From: Imbricaverruca yamaguchii
Taxonomy: Eukaryota; Arthropoda; Thecostraca; Neoverrucidae
Assembly (NCBI GenBank): GCA_034440575.1
Contig: JAOTOL010001369.1
Location: 677,501-741,500 of the forward strand
Reading direction: 5' to 3'
Length of the DNA stretch: 64,000 nt
Shown here: one piece after another, positions 13,325 to 27,400 of the stretch
How the letters are laid out: the number at the start of each line of letters is the position of its first letter
Position numbering within the stretch: the first letter of the stretch is position 1
Notes under the pieces: model-generated
Databases searched by the model: none
Told to the model about the DNA's origin: nothing
What the model saw: only the letters and a program-made list of their open reading frames with translations
Position numbers and translations under genes: made by a program

Positions 13325-16300
13325 CTCTCCGTCTCCCTCTCTCTGGCTGTTGGAACACATGATGAAAGTAACTAAATACCTGGGTCGCACAGCAAGAGAC
13401 TTGAGGGCCCGGGAATTGCAGTCTGGAGCAGAGCAGCCACTCGATACTGAAGAGGTACACCGCAACGAAAACATCGTGTAGTGAAAAGTCAAGGGACGAA
13501 ATGGCATGCGACGGTGGGAAGAAGAAAATCTGGGGAGATGCGTGGAGCATATTGAACTTTGTGCATTGGGGTCAGATTCATCAAGAATGGTCATTTATTC
13601 GTAGATGTGATGATGTTCATTAATGGCGCAGGTGAATGCTGGCGGCAATAGCACTGGTAATTGTCCTGACGTGCATGCACGCAGATGCATATTCCATACC
13701 GGGAGTCATGTACAAATCTACATACCCAGCGCCATTTACAAATATCCATATCCGGAGTCATTTGAAAATGTCCATATCGGCGCCATTTACCAATATCCAT
13801 ACGCGAAGCCATTTACAAATGTTCTTATATGGCGCCATTTACCAATGTCCATACTCGGAGCCACTAAAAATGTCCATATGGTGCGCCATTTACAAATGTT
13901 CATATCCGGAGTCATTTGCAAATGTCCATTTCGGCGCCATTTACCAATGTCCATAAGCGGCGCCTTTTACAAATGCCCACAGGGGGCGCCATTTTCAAAT
14001 CTGCCAGCAGCTGACTGCATGCGCCGCATGGCGAGCTCAAGGCCGTGCCGTCGACTCGTGTCAGTATCGATTTCGGTCATGTGTTGTTGTTTCTCGCCAG
14101 CACGACGTTCGCGCTCCGTCGCCGGAACTGGCTCGCAGTCTGTCGCTGCCCTTCACCGCCGATAGCTGCACTGATGAACGCTGTCGCAACTCCCTCTGTT
14201 GCAGGGGAAACTTCAGGCTGACTGAGATTTACTTTGGCAATTGACAATTACAATTATAATTGAGCATTACTTTTACTTTGACATTTAGTATCATTGGGCG
14301 GTACGCCGCCACCAACTGAAACCATATCGTACAAATACGCACTACATTTTCCCTACTAATATCATTATCATCATCATCATCATAACATGTATTGTAATTA
14401 GTCTTACGAATCTATCAAACAAAATTATCAGAATAGTGCAGAAGTATTGGGTGCTAAAATCACAACGCTCATATGAAGATGTACAAGGACTCTAGAATTA
14501 AAAATAAACGGAAATATCAATTTTTTCATGGGCTGTTTTCTAATTAGTCCGTAACCGCTGCCGTCACAGATTGTTTGCGAAGCCACCGCTCAGTCCAGTA
14601 TAGGTCGAGACCCAACTTAATACGACATTAGGTCATTGTGAACTGGTTGTCGATGCGAGTTTAGATCAAATTTACGAGTTTCGCATAAGACAAGTTTTGA
14701 AAATGGCAAGCCACCAGCCGACTCCTACCATCGCTCAGACCGTGCCCAGGTGGCAGGAGACGAAGTGTGGCCAGTGGGTGGAATCCTTGGGAAACTCTGA
14801 CAAAGTTGTTGTGAAATGTTGTTGAATGGTTGGATGCCGTTCACAATGTTCATTTGAAAAATGCTGTAGGGGATTACACCTCCCCCACAACCACAATGGT
14901 AGCGGAGCCCATGGCAGCAGCAGAGTTGGACCGCGACCATGCGTGCGCCAGTATTGCAGTTCAGCGTGGAGGCGCCTGTACTGCGGTGCAGCATCTGGTT
15001 GAAGCGCGCGTGCTGCGGAATATCATTGACCGGGAACGTTAGTGATGGTGTGCAGCATGCTGCTGAAAATAAAGGAGATCAACACCCGAGCGAGACCACC
15101 CCTTTTACATCGGGCAAATGTTTACCCGAGTGGTCCTACCCGACTGGGCAGTCACGCTTTTCGAACTGTACTGACTTCGTTTTGTTACAACTTCTCCCGT
15201 TCTCAGTAAATTGTCCAACAGACAGTCCGATATGCTCTTTTAATTTCGAAGTGCACTCCTTTTTATCCCAGTATTCCTAATGAAGCGCTCCAAATTTTTT
15301 CACAGAGAGATCCTCTTGGCTGTATTTCGGCTCTTGGGCAACATCGGACGGCGATCCACGGTGTACCAGATCAGTTCATGTCCTGATATTTTACTCAGAG
15401 CCATTACCTGGTATTTTCATTTTGTTAGTTGCAACTTTCATGACAGTATTTCTCATGAGGAATCATAAATATTCGTTGAAAGACAGCGGTTTGCGGCCAC
15501 GTTGACGCGCTCAGGAAGCTAACTGTATCCAAAAATATCGCACCTCAGCCGGCGCTCGTCTTCTGACTCGGGGCGGAAACTGGGTAGCGCTTTGTCTCAC
15601 TACCTCAGAGTCTCTAGTTCAGGCTCGGGGAGGGATGACGACTGTAGTTGTATTTTCAGGCATCGCATCAGAAACCACTTTCTCTGTGCGTGCATTGTTG
15701 AAGGTGCTTTATGAATACTGAAGGTAGTGTGTCTACGGTGACTGTGTACGCGGGGATTCAGCTTCGTATCGCCGTGTCATTGACCAATGTTTGGACATTG
15801 CATGTCAATTGACAGAAGTAAAGAGAATTGCGGAATTGCTGTCCACAGCTCACAGGAATGACAATTTGGACAGATGTTGCCGGTTGTCACATGCTTACCT
15901 TCCGAGAACATAGTTGCCACAAAGGCGGTGACCCTCGTAGATGTCCTCTATTGCGGGCTTGTTCCCTGCCTACGACCCCGACCTCACCATAGCATGTGGC
16001 AGGATTGTCACTTTGGATGTGCTAATGATCTCCACTGGTCGCCAATCATCGATTCCCCTTCCTCCACCTACAATCGGGCTGAATCTTAGCCATTGGACCT
16101 ATGGGAATTCACGGTTTTCGGGGCAGCTCTTGCCAACAAAAAGGTCAACCCCCGAACAAGTTCATAAAGCGACACCCATGGCATGTGGTTTCCCGATGAT
16201 GTATATTAAGTAGCGTGATAGGCGCCTTTTCACCCACTGCCGTCTCGGGGAGCCTGCCGTCATTATAATGACAAACTACAGCCAACTAGTTCACCTTCGC

Positions 16301-19300
16301 TCGGCAAACCCCTCGCATTTCAATATATCCGGAGCGCAATGTTGCTTCGTGAACACCTCGCATCTCCTGTATCCGGGGCGCAGCGTCACACGAGGAACCC
16401 CTCACATCTTCTGTATCCGGAGCGCAGCGTCACACGATGAACCCATGATCTCTCCTGTGTCCAAGGCGCAACGTCGCTCGTCTCCTGATGCAGATTATGA
16501 TCGTTCTGAAGCGATGGCCGCCACATCTTCGTCTCCGGCGACACTCCCGTCCGTCGACAACGGCACGCCGTCGACACTCCCGTCCGTCGACAACGGCACA
16601 CCGTCGACACTCCCGTCCGTCGACAACGGCACAACGTCGACAACCAGACCGGCCGCCAATAGCGCCGCCCTTCTGGCGTCGGCCGAGGCGGTCGGATCGC
16701 AGGTCATCAGCCCTGGATCCGGATCAACCGTCACCAGATCTGAGGCCGCCGGGTCAGCCGTCACCAGATCTGAGGCCGCTCGGTCAGCCGTCACCAGATC
16801 TGAGGCCGCCGGGTCAGCCGTCACCAGATCTGAGGCCGGAGGATCGGCCGTCACCAGCCCAAAGAGCACCAGGCTACACGTCATCAGACCTGAGGCCGCT
16901 GAGTCGGCCGTCATCAGTCCTAAGAGCACCAGGTCACAAGTTACCGGACCTAAGGCAGACGGATCGGCCGTCACCAGTCCTGTGGTCAGCTGGTCAGCCG
17001 TCACCAGACCTAAGAGCACCAGGTCACAGCTCACCGGACAGGATGCCGGCAGAGACGGCCCGGGCTCCGGCACCGGCCGGCGCTGGCCGAGCGTGGCCGA
17101 CTGGTGCGGCGGCGGCGTGTCGCGGATGTTCCGCAGCTGTCTGCGGCGGCGACGAGCCTCCGTCCGGCCGACAGCATCCCCGCAGCGGCCCGCCGGCCTC
17201 ACGGACCGCCACCTGTCGCTGCCGCACCGCCTGTCGCTGCCGCACCACCAGCCGCCGCCGCCAACACCAGCCGCCGCCGCTGCCGCACCACCAGGCCACA
17301 CCGCCAGCCGCCGCCACCGTTCGGACAGGACGCGGCCGAGGAGCGCGTCTCGCCAGGGGCGGTCTCTCGCCGCCGGCCGCCCGTCCTGACGCCGCTCGGC
17401 TCCCGCGCGGACACTGCCGCCACGCCGCTGCCGGAGCAGCCCCGCGCCGGCAGGTCTCCCCGACACGCGCTCGAGGAACAGCTGAGTGGAGATGTGGTGG
17501 TCGTGGCCGCGCGCACGCACACGCACTCGCTGGTGTTGTGGTCACCCACTGAGTGTCGCTGATGTTGTTTGTGGTAACCCACTGAGTGTCGCTGGTGTTG
17601 TGGTCACCCACTGAGTGTCGCTGGTGTTGTCACCCACTGAGTGTCGCTGGTGTTGTGGTCACCCACTGAGTGTCGCCTGGTGTTGTGGTCACCCACTGAG
17701 TGTCGCCGGTGTTGTGGTCACCCACTGAGTGTCGCTGGTGTTGTGGTCACCCACTGAGTGTCGCTGGTGTTTGTGGTCACCCACTGAGTGTCACCGGTGT
17801 TGTGGTCACCCACTGAGTGTCGCCGGTGTTGTGGTCACCCACTGAGTGTCGCTGTTGTTGTGGTCACCCACTGAGTGCCGACCAGTGTGTGCCATCACCC
17901 ACTATGTGCCGACCGGTGTGTGCCATCACCCACTGTGTGCCGACCGGTGTGTGCCATCACCCACTGTGTGCCGACCAGTGTGTGCCATCACCCACTGTGT
18001 ACCGACCAGTGTGTCACCACCCACTGTGTGCCGAACAGTGTGTGCCATCACCCACTGTGTGCCGACCAGTGTGTGCCACCAGTGTGCTATCACCCACTGT
18101 GTGCCGACCAGTGTGTCACCCACTGTGTCCGACCAGTGTGTCACCCACTGTGTCCGACCAGTGTGTGCCATCACCACTGTGTGCCGACCAGTGTGTCACC
18201 CACTTTACTGTGTGCCGACCAGTGTGTGTCATCACCCACTGTGTGCCGACCAGTGTGTGCCATCACTCACTGTGTTCCGACCGGTGTGTGCTATCACTCA
18301 CTGTGTGCTGACCAGTGTGTGCCATCACTCACTGTGTGCCGACCAGTGTGTGCCACCACTCACTGTGTGCCGACCAGTGTGTGCCATCACTCACTGTGTG
18401 CCGACCAGTGTGTCACACTGTGTGCCGACCAGTGTGTGTCATCACCCACTGTGTGCCGACCAGTGTGATCACCCACTGTGTGCCGACCAGTGTGTGCCAT
18501 CACTCACTGTGTGCCGATCAGTGTGTGTCATCACTCACTGTGTGCCGACCAGTGTGTGTCATCACTCACTGTGTGCCGACCAGTGTGTCACTCACTGTGT
18601 TCCGATCAGCACAGGGTGAGCTTGACTTATTGCTTGCTGTGCTTTATTTGTAGTTTTTGTTAGTGTGCTTGCTGGACGGAGGTGCATACATCAGTATCTC
18701 GCTGAATTATTTTCTCACCCTGAAATTATACATTACTATCTGAAGTAGCCACTTGCCACCTATAATAATTAATTTGCATGTTCAATGTCAATATTTGTTA
18801 CTGAAATGAACACGCTTGAATTTGAGCGTTAACGATTGACAGCAACATCAGCGTATCAAGACAACGTTGTTTTTCTCATTGGTTGTACGCAACCATTTCC
18901 CTTCAGGCCGGTCCTGTATTTCCCGGCCTTGTGATGCTGTCAGTTCACTCATCCATTCGTTGTTCAAGACTCGCACACCTTGCAACTATGTTACAAGCGA
19001 CAGTGATACATGGGCGATTGCTTTGCATACTGCAATGTCTCGACTGGTGTTCTCTCCGGATTGCATCGTAGTACATGGACTCGTCTGATATGTTAACTGC
19101 GGGGTCCGCCCCCGCTCCCCCGCAGTCACGATCCTGGCCCAGCCGCCACGGGACCTTTCCACTGCTTTAACATTCCTGCGGGGCCGTAGTCAGCTGGGAG
19201 GTGACGATGGTTCCGCGGAAGCCAATGGACACGCCCCTCAATCTCTCTTAGACACGCCCCCTCAACAGCCCTGGTGCAGTACCTGCGCGAATATTCCGCG

Positions 19301-21330
19301 TAACCGATCTGCCGTGGTTGAGTGCTGCCAGAGCAGAGCAGGACACGGCAAGATATCTCGTTATTCCCACACGCACGCGTGTTCATTGTGGTCCATGACG
19401 CAGCATGGACATACCTATGCATGCTTACATATACAATGTTTAATGCAGCAGCACTTCAATAAGCTCAGTTGCAATGCAGTGAAAGCGCTACACTGTAGCA
19501 CGTCATCGTGCAATACAGTGTGTGGATCATATGTCCTATCCAGACATATCATGCTCATTCAGTTGACAGGAGCAATATGTCTTCTTATTCGTAAAAATAT
19601 GTACTGATTACTGCTGCGCAACCTGTTACTAACAATGCCATTTATCCGCATGCAACCGCAGATAAATTTGTGGATCATTTTGCACATCACCTCGGTGCAA
19701 TTGAGTGCGTGAAAATGAGCGCATGTTCGCAATAGGAGCAATTAATACCAAGGCTGGATGACCTAATAAATCAATGCAAAGCAGTGTGGTACGTGCATGC
19801 TGTGCACAATTTGTTCATGGAATGCTTACTGTATTGCTATAACAGTTCCGTGTAATACACTGAAGTACACAACAACAACAACAAATAGTTGAATAAGCTG
19901 AGCTTCACATGAACTGAACATCTATTCGATTAATTTCCACGTGCATTAATTTATATGTTGTGTTTATGGTTAGTAACGCTTCCATCACGCATCGTTGCAT
20001 GCACAGGCAATGTCCAAGGTAATTTGTCCAGCACACCTTTGTGTCTGGTGAAGCATTCATCACAAATAAAACTTCTTGAGCTTTCGTACCTAAATGTCAC
20101 TATCATATGTCGTGGGTTGCATCGCATACCGTTAAGATGAAGTATGTGTTTGCCATGTGACAAGAATTTGACGACGCTGAAGGTTGAATGTGAAATTGCA
20201 ACAAGGCGACCTGCATGCTTCAGCATGTTGCTTCAGCATGTTGAGGAGGAGTTCGAGCCAGCAGTTGTCGAGGCCAAATCAAGAATACGTGTTTATTTTC
20301 CTCACGAATAGAATCCGAGCTCACAAGGTCATCATTTCTCCATTGGATTGTATTTATTTGCTTACTTGTCCCTATGTATCCCCCTACCTGCTGTTTGTTG
20401 AGCGAGGCGCCGATACTGGCTGACTCGCCCCATGTTGCAGTGTCCTTACCTAACCCAGTCTCAACACCCAGCCTTATATCCTTCCCAATATCCTGTCGCC
20501 TATCGTATCTCAATTCCTGTCGATCTCACTCATTTCGACGGACACGATAATAGCCACCGTGGTCTGTGGATGAGTTTGCAGTAAATACAATGTAATACAA
20601 TACATCAAGTGATTCGCGAGCTTATTTTCTACACAAAAAAGTCTGGCTTTAATTAGCTTAGTCTTCCACTTAAGCATCCATGCAAACATGAGCACACGTA
20701 CGGCGGACCCGTCGCCATGCATGGAGGAGGGGAGGGCAGACCTAGCGCAAGTGCAGCCTACATGGCGAGGCCACCTCTCGGGATTGCTGCCCTAGCGGTA
20801 CAGTGAGCTGGTCTCTAGGGCAGCTCACTGCACTATGCGACACTATCCACTGGTCCTGTATGTCAGTATGCGACACACTGCAGGCACCCGAGCTCGTCCG
20901 CGCGGCGGGAGCACAGCGAGTCGGAGGTGCACCCCACCCAGGTGCGCACCTTCCGGAGTAACGCTTGCGTACTACTTTTTTAGACAGCCGACTTGTTCCA
21001 GTGAAGCCGTGTATGAAGCGAGTACTAGGTTTTCTATGTGGTCAGTACTTTAGCATTTGTGTTTGTAAGCATTGTGACGTATATATATATATGAATATTC
21101 AGATACCTTTCAATCTTATTGATTACATTTACGTCAGCTTATCAAGACTCTTTACTTCAAAGCTTCGTCAGTTTGACAGCACGTCACACCGCAATTGCGT
21201 CAAACAAATTGCAAGCGTGAGATGTGCTCCAAAATTGACGAAGCTTTGAAATTTAGAGAAACGTCTTGACAAGCTGATGCTAATTTATATATATATATAT
21301 ACATATATACATATATATATGCATATATAC

Positions 21331-21421
<91 letters not shown>

Positions 21422-24400
21422 TAGCTTACCCAGCGTTCTGCTCTCCTGAATAGGGTTTCATCAACTGCCGGCTCATGCGACCTGACCTGACCCAGTTCCC
21501 GGATACCTTGACATAGTCTGGCCAATGACCTGATGTCGCCTGACCCGGTGCAGTGACCTCTCGTGCAGGGTGTGTTCCGTTTACCAGCGCAGCTGAACTG
21601 ACTCTGCGGTCGTTGCTGCAGGACGATCCAGGACCCGGCCAGCCAGCGTCTGACCTGGTACAAGGCGCCGATGGCCGTGCTGGTGATCAAGAAGATCCGC
21701 GACGCCGCCGTCCTGCCGCCCTTCATGCAGCTCGTCAACTGGCTCACCAACGTGAGAGCCCATCCGGGCAGCTACACTCGGCTGAGTAGACCAGACGTCA
21801 GCAGTGACACTGTCTCATTCCGCAGCATACACGGCGCGCGTACTGTCGTCTGCGTGTGACTGAATGAGCAGTTCCTCAGGTGGACCATGCGGAAGTGACG
21901 AGCGCAAACCGACGTAAAGCGTCTGCCATTTGACGCATCTTAGCCCACCCTGTTCTGCTGCTGTGTTTAGTCACGATCAACACAGTCTGCTTGCTCGGAT
22001 CACCGCCTCGTGAGCAACTACAGTGTGACGTTTCCCAGTGTGGGAATTGCCAATTTGACGTGTGAATTCAACGTTACTGCTTCAACATTCGTAATTTTAT
22101 CCCGTGTACCACGAGGCCTAGGGCGAGTGAATAGTCCACGCGTCCATCGTCCTTGCTTCCTCGCTGTTCTCAGCTACTCGTTGTGTTTGCTGTCCCATTG
22201 TGCCCCACCACTCAGAGCCCCAGTGCCAACAAGTCCCGGCCACCTCTGTCTCGCAGCGACCACTATCCCTCTCCCTAACCATCAGCAGTCCCGAGCTACC
22301 CCTGCCCTCACATGCCCACCCCCACCACACCAACCCTCTCCCACATAGCTGATCACTACCTGCTCATGCGGCGCCCCGTCCAACAAATATCCGGCCAGCG
22401 CCTCTCGTTCGCTCGACATTCCGACTCCTACGTCTGTTGGCCGCTGAGTCCGTAGGAGAAGAAGATGTCTGTCTCCTATGTCCGACTCCTATGTCTGTCG
22501 GCTGTCGTGTCCGCAGGAGAAGATGTCTGTCTCCTATGTCCGACTCCTACGTCTGTTGGCCGTGTCCGTGTCCGCAGGAGAAGAAGATGTCTGTCTCCTA
22601 TGTCCGACTCCTACGTCTGTTGGCTGCCCTGTCCGCAGAAGAAGATGTCTGTCTCCTATGTCCGACTCCTACGTCTGTTGGCTGCCGTGTCCACAGGAGA
22701 AGATGTCTGTCTCCTATGTCCGTCTCCTACGTCTGTTGGCTGCCGTGTCCGCAGGAGAAGAAGATGTCTGTCTCCTATGTCCGACTCCTACGTCTGTTGG
22801 CTGCCGTGTCCGCAGGAGAAGAAGATGTCTGTCTCCTATGTCCGACTCCTACGTCTGTTGGCCGCCGTGTCCACAGGAGAAAATGTTGCTATGTTGTGCC
22901 GTGTCCGCAGGAGAGAAGATGTCTGTCTCCTATGTCCGACTCTACGTCTGTTGGGTGTCCGCAGGGAGAAGATGTCTGTCTCCTATGTCCGACTCCTACG
23001 TCTGTTGGCTGCCGTGTCCGTAGGAGAAGAAGATGTCTGTCTCCTATGTCCGACTCCTACGTCTGTCGGCTGCCGTGTCCGCAGGAGAAGAAGATGATCG
23101 TGTTTGTGGAGACTTCCACCGTGGACGATCCGCTGCTGAATAGCGCCCCGCTGTGGACCGCCAACCACAACAAGGTGCAGACGTTCACCGAGGGCACCGA
23201 CGAGCTCACCGACAAGATCGACTTCATCATCTGCCTCGGGGGCGACGGCACCCTGCTCTACGCCAGCTCGCTCTTCCAGGTAGGCCGCACCGGCACCGAC
23301 TTTTAGACGGTTTCGAGACTTGATCTACCTTTGGTGTTAATGTTTGGGTAGATCGGATCCACCATTCATGCACTATTTATCCACAAAATTACACCTTCTG
23401 TGTATTAATTGCACGATCCCCCCCCCCCCCTCTACTGTCCGTGCTGGTTCCTGTATTTCAATTCAAAGATTCAAAACAAACTTTCTCTTGGCTCTGAAAT
23501 ATGGCTTTATCTGCATGTGTCAAATATGGACTGCTGAGCAGGTCCATGTGACTGCTAAGCAGGTCAATATGTCCATGTGTCATTTAAAAATGCTAATGCC
23601 TATGGTTTTCGTTTACCTATATATTGTTTTCAATTACATTGGCCATCCAAGGGTAGCACGCCTAAATCAAAATTACGGCTTAGGAACTCATGAATTTCCA
23701 CTATACTCAGCTTGATTCCAAAGCTCTTTCAACATGTTGGCCATGGAAACTCGGCCTAGTATTTGATAATATGGCCCCTACTTCACCATGATTTTTTAAT
23801 ACGCATATGGTTCAGCTAAGTTTCCAAGTGGCTCATATGCAGTGGCACTCCATTTGCCTTCACCAGTTGTTGCCCTCCCGGTCAAAGTCTTCCCATACGA
23901 GTTTCGCTTGGGTAATTAGAGCTGCCATTTGCATCCGTAATCGTCCTCCGCATTGAAACGTGTTTATGACCAGCACAATTTTCATGCTCGCAATTGACTG
24001 CATTGAGTGTCCTTACTGTAGTTTTCAGTTCCGCTTCGAATGTATTCATCTTTACGTGGTGAATTGTTTCCAGACATGGTCGTGTTTGTGTCCTGCCGAA
24101 CGTTGTACGCTTGTTTCCAGACAGGACGCCGTGCATATGTTGCCGAGTTATGTTATGTTGTGTGCTTGTTTCCCGACAGGACGCCGTTCGTGTGTTGCCC
24201 AGCCATGCTATGTTGTGTGCTTGTTTCCCGACAGGACGCCGTTCGTGTGTTGCCCAGCCATGCTATGTTGTGTGCTTGTTTCCCGACAGGACGCTGTTCG
24301 TGTGTTGCCCAGCCATGCTATGTTGTGTGCTTGTTTCCCGACAGGACGCCGTTCGTGTGTTGCCCAGCCATGCTATGTTGTGTGCTTGTTTCCCGACAGG

Positions 24401-27400
24401 ACGCCGTTCATATGTTGCCGAGTTATGTTATGTCGTGTGCTTGTTTCCCGACAGGACGCTGTTCGTGTGTTGCCCAGCCATGCTATGTTGTGTGCTTGTT
24501 TCCCGACAGGACGCTGTCCGTGTGTTGCCCAGCCATGCTATGTTGTGTGCATTTGGCAGCAATGGCAGCGGTGTGCATTTGGCAGCAATCTGTGCCGCCC
24601 GTGATGGCGTTCCACCTGGGCTCCCTTGGCTTCCTCACGCCGTTCCAGTTCGACAACTTCCAGCAGCAGGTCGACTCTGTACTGGAAGGTCAGTTCGGTC
24701 GGGCTCGACATAACTCGACCGAAACAGGCACCAACTGAAAACAACACTCGCACCAGCTGGTCACTGAAATAGTTTTATTGCGGGAGCAAGCCGGTCGACA
24801 GCATAAAATATTGGCCAGATCAGTCAAAGCTAACAAAAGGTCAGGGCCAGCTGGCGTTCACTAATTTGTCATTACCGGCTGACTGCATCACGCTTCTCTC
24901 GCTGGCTGAGTCTACGAACTAGCTCTGCTCCGTGGAAACATGAGACGCCACACTTCCCTGAGCAATCCGTTAGGCGTCATAAGCGGACATGTTGTCGGTG
25001 GCGCGCTCTGATGGTTTGTGAAGGAACACCACCACAGTGGGCTTGTTATACTTCGTGCAGTATTCTAGTTTCTACAGGAAGCAGAAGCAATTTCCAATGG
25101 TCAAATTTGAGTAACGTTTAAACGAGCTCTATCATGATGTGTAGCTCGATTTATTATCAAAACATTTCACCCTGTTGCTCTGCCGTGCAAAGTGAAATGG
25201 GAGCCCATTGGCCACTCATTTCTTGTAAAAAAACGTTATACATTTTTTGTGTAATGTGCTAAGACCTGTTCCGATGTTCGTAACTAAACGAATATCGAAG
25301 GTGCTATATTTTGATATGTTGGACTGCTTCCATGCAGTTTGAACCCCGTCACTTTTGCACTCAATTTCAGGATTTGTGTCCGATTATCACCTTATATTGA
25401 TATAAAATATATATCTCGTGTTCTACATTAGCGCATTAATGGCCAATGGTCTGGATATCCAACACTCAAAGCAGCTGCCTCCTGATGTCATACTCGACCA
25501 TTTTATAACTATCCTACCCTGTGACTTTTCAAATTGTGTGCATTTAGCTAAGACATTATTGAGATTCTGGCATGGCTCGATACACGTCAAGCGGCGGCAC
25601 TTCCTGTCCAGAGGACCCCTAAAGCCGCCGAGCGGCGGCACGACAAAAAAAAAAGTTTCACCCTCGATCAATATCAAGCAATATTGACTCTGCCACGCCA
25701 AAATTGTGCAGGGGAAATTATGCGGTTGTAGACGCATTCTTTCCATTCAACTCTCATGAGCACAATGTTTCTAAAAAATATCGATGGAACATGTCAGCCT
25801 CAACTCCAATGGTGGCGTAAATCATGCCAGGCACAACGCCTAGCGGTCTAGATATTACAATCTGACTGTAACTTTGACGTTGAGACCTATTAAAATTCAA
25901 AGAATGGTTTTGCGGCCGACCATGCCGACCATTTCATCAGCTGCGGGCGGGCAGCGGCGAACCGCGAACGCCGCGGTCGGCAACACGCCATCTATGGTGG
26001 ATAAATATCAGAATATAGTTTCATACGACAATTCGCACATAGTAACAATATGTGGAATATATCAACGTAAGTGGCAATGAAATCGAAATCTGGAAGCATG
26101 CTAACTTAAATTGTAAGTCTCATAAATTGCACCTATATTATTCCTGCACGCATTATGGAGCATCCGGGCGCGGCCAACACTTGCTTCATGACTCCGAGCC
26201 TGACGCGAACCTCTTCTTCATGGGATGCGCTGTGTTTGCCATTGACTGTGATCTCAATTGTTGTTGCACTGCTCACCATAGCTATACACAGATGAAGCGT
26301 ATGCATGCCGTATTTTGAACAAAGTGTTAATACCACGAATGACGCTCACATATCAGCATTGGAATCACAGAAAGAAAAACAAAACGCAAAAAGAGCGAGA
26401 GAAGAGGAGAGAGGGAGAGGGAGAGAGACAGAGATAGATGGGAGAGGGGAAAAGGGAGAGGGAGAGGGAGATGGAAAGGGAGATGGAAATCGAGATGGAG
26501 AGGGAGAGGGAGAGGAGAGGGAGAGGGAGAGGGAGAAGGGAGGGAGAGAGGGAGAGGAGATGGAGAGAGATGGAGATGGAGAGGAGAGGGAGGGAGAGAG
26601 AGAGAGCTTGTTGGCGTCGCTGCCATGCTGACCGCCGCCACGGTGCCGCCGCAGGTAACGCCGCGCTGACGCTGAGGTCACGTCTGCGCTGCATCATCCT
26701 GCGCCAGGACTCGGACACCCGCTCGGCGCCGCCCATCAACCTGCTGGTGCTGAACGAGGTGGTGGTGGACCGCGGCCCGTCGCCCTACCTCAGCAACATC
26801 GACCTCTACCTGGACGGCAAGAAGATCACCTCCGTCCAGGGAGACGGTGAGCAGACCCGGCTATGGGTGGCGAAGCCCAGGGCTTCGGCGGTCTGGCCGC
26901 CTTTTTAACCAAATTTGGCGTGAGGTCAAGCCCCATGACATTTAGTTATTATGCATTAAGAAGTGTTGTGGACACCAAGCTTTCACCAGTTCATCTGATG
27001 CTTTCCCATGCGTCCTGTTTTGGGGAAGTGAAGCTACCCTCGATTAGTCTTCGATTATCTCAATTTGACAGACCGCTATTGTTGTTCATACATAACGAAT
27101 GTTTTCGTGATATTCGATCTCTGCGAAATGCTTTTCAGTCGATTGGACTTCATATCAGTTTTCAAAATATGTGGTCCAATGTCGCAACTGATCATTGGTG
27201 TCATAAATTTGGCACTTCGAATCAAATTGTACCGTGACCATGGCCTTGCAACTGTGATATTGGTAGGACCATGTTTGGGGACCCTCATTCCTTTCCGTAG
27301 CCCTGGTAACTTGGCAATGTCTTACCTAAGTGCAGGATGTGTGCGGGGCCGGCCAATTTCGTCTCAGTTTTGGAAACGCTTACGGATGGGAAGCAAGTCT

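Larger units (their letters stand above)
5624..21621 (+). other. NADK: 16-kb NADK intron
   Basis: It begins GTAAGT and ends TTGCTGCAG and joins E1 to E2 in phase. It holds dispersed repeats, a SINE, a MITE, several arrays and GC-rich islands at 7580-7890 and 16480-17560. Stretches 8110-9110, 9960-12230, 14170-16250 and 18620-21280 show nothing I can name. Confidence 0.75.
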
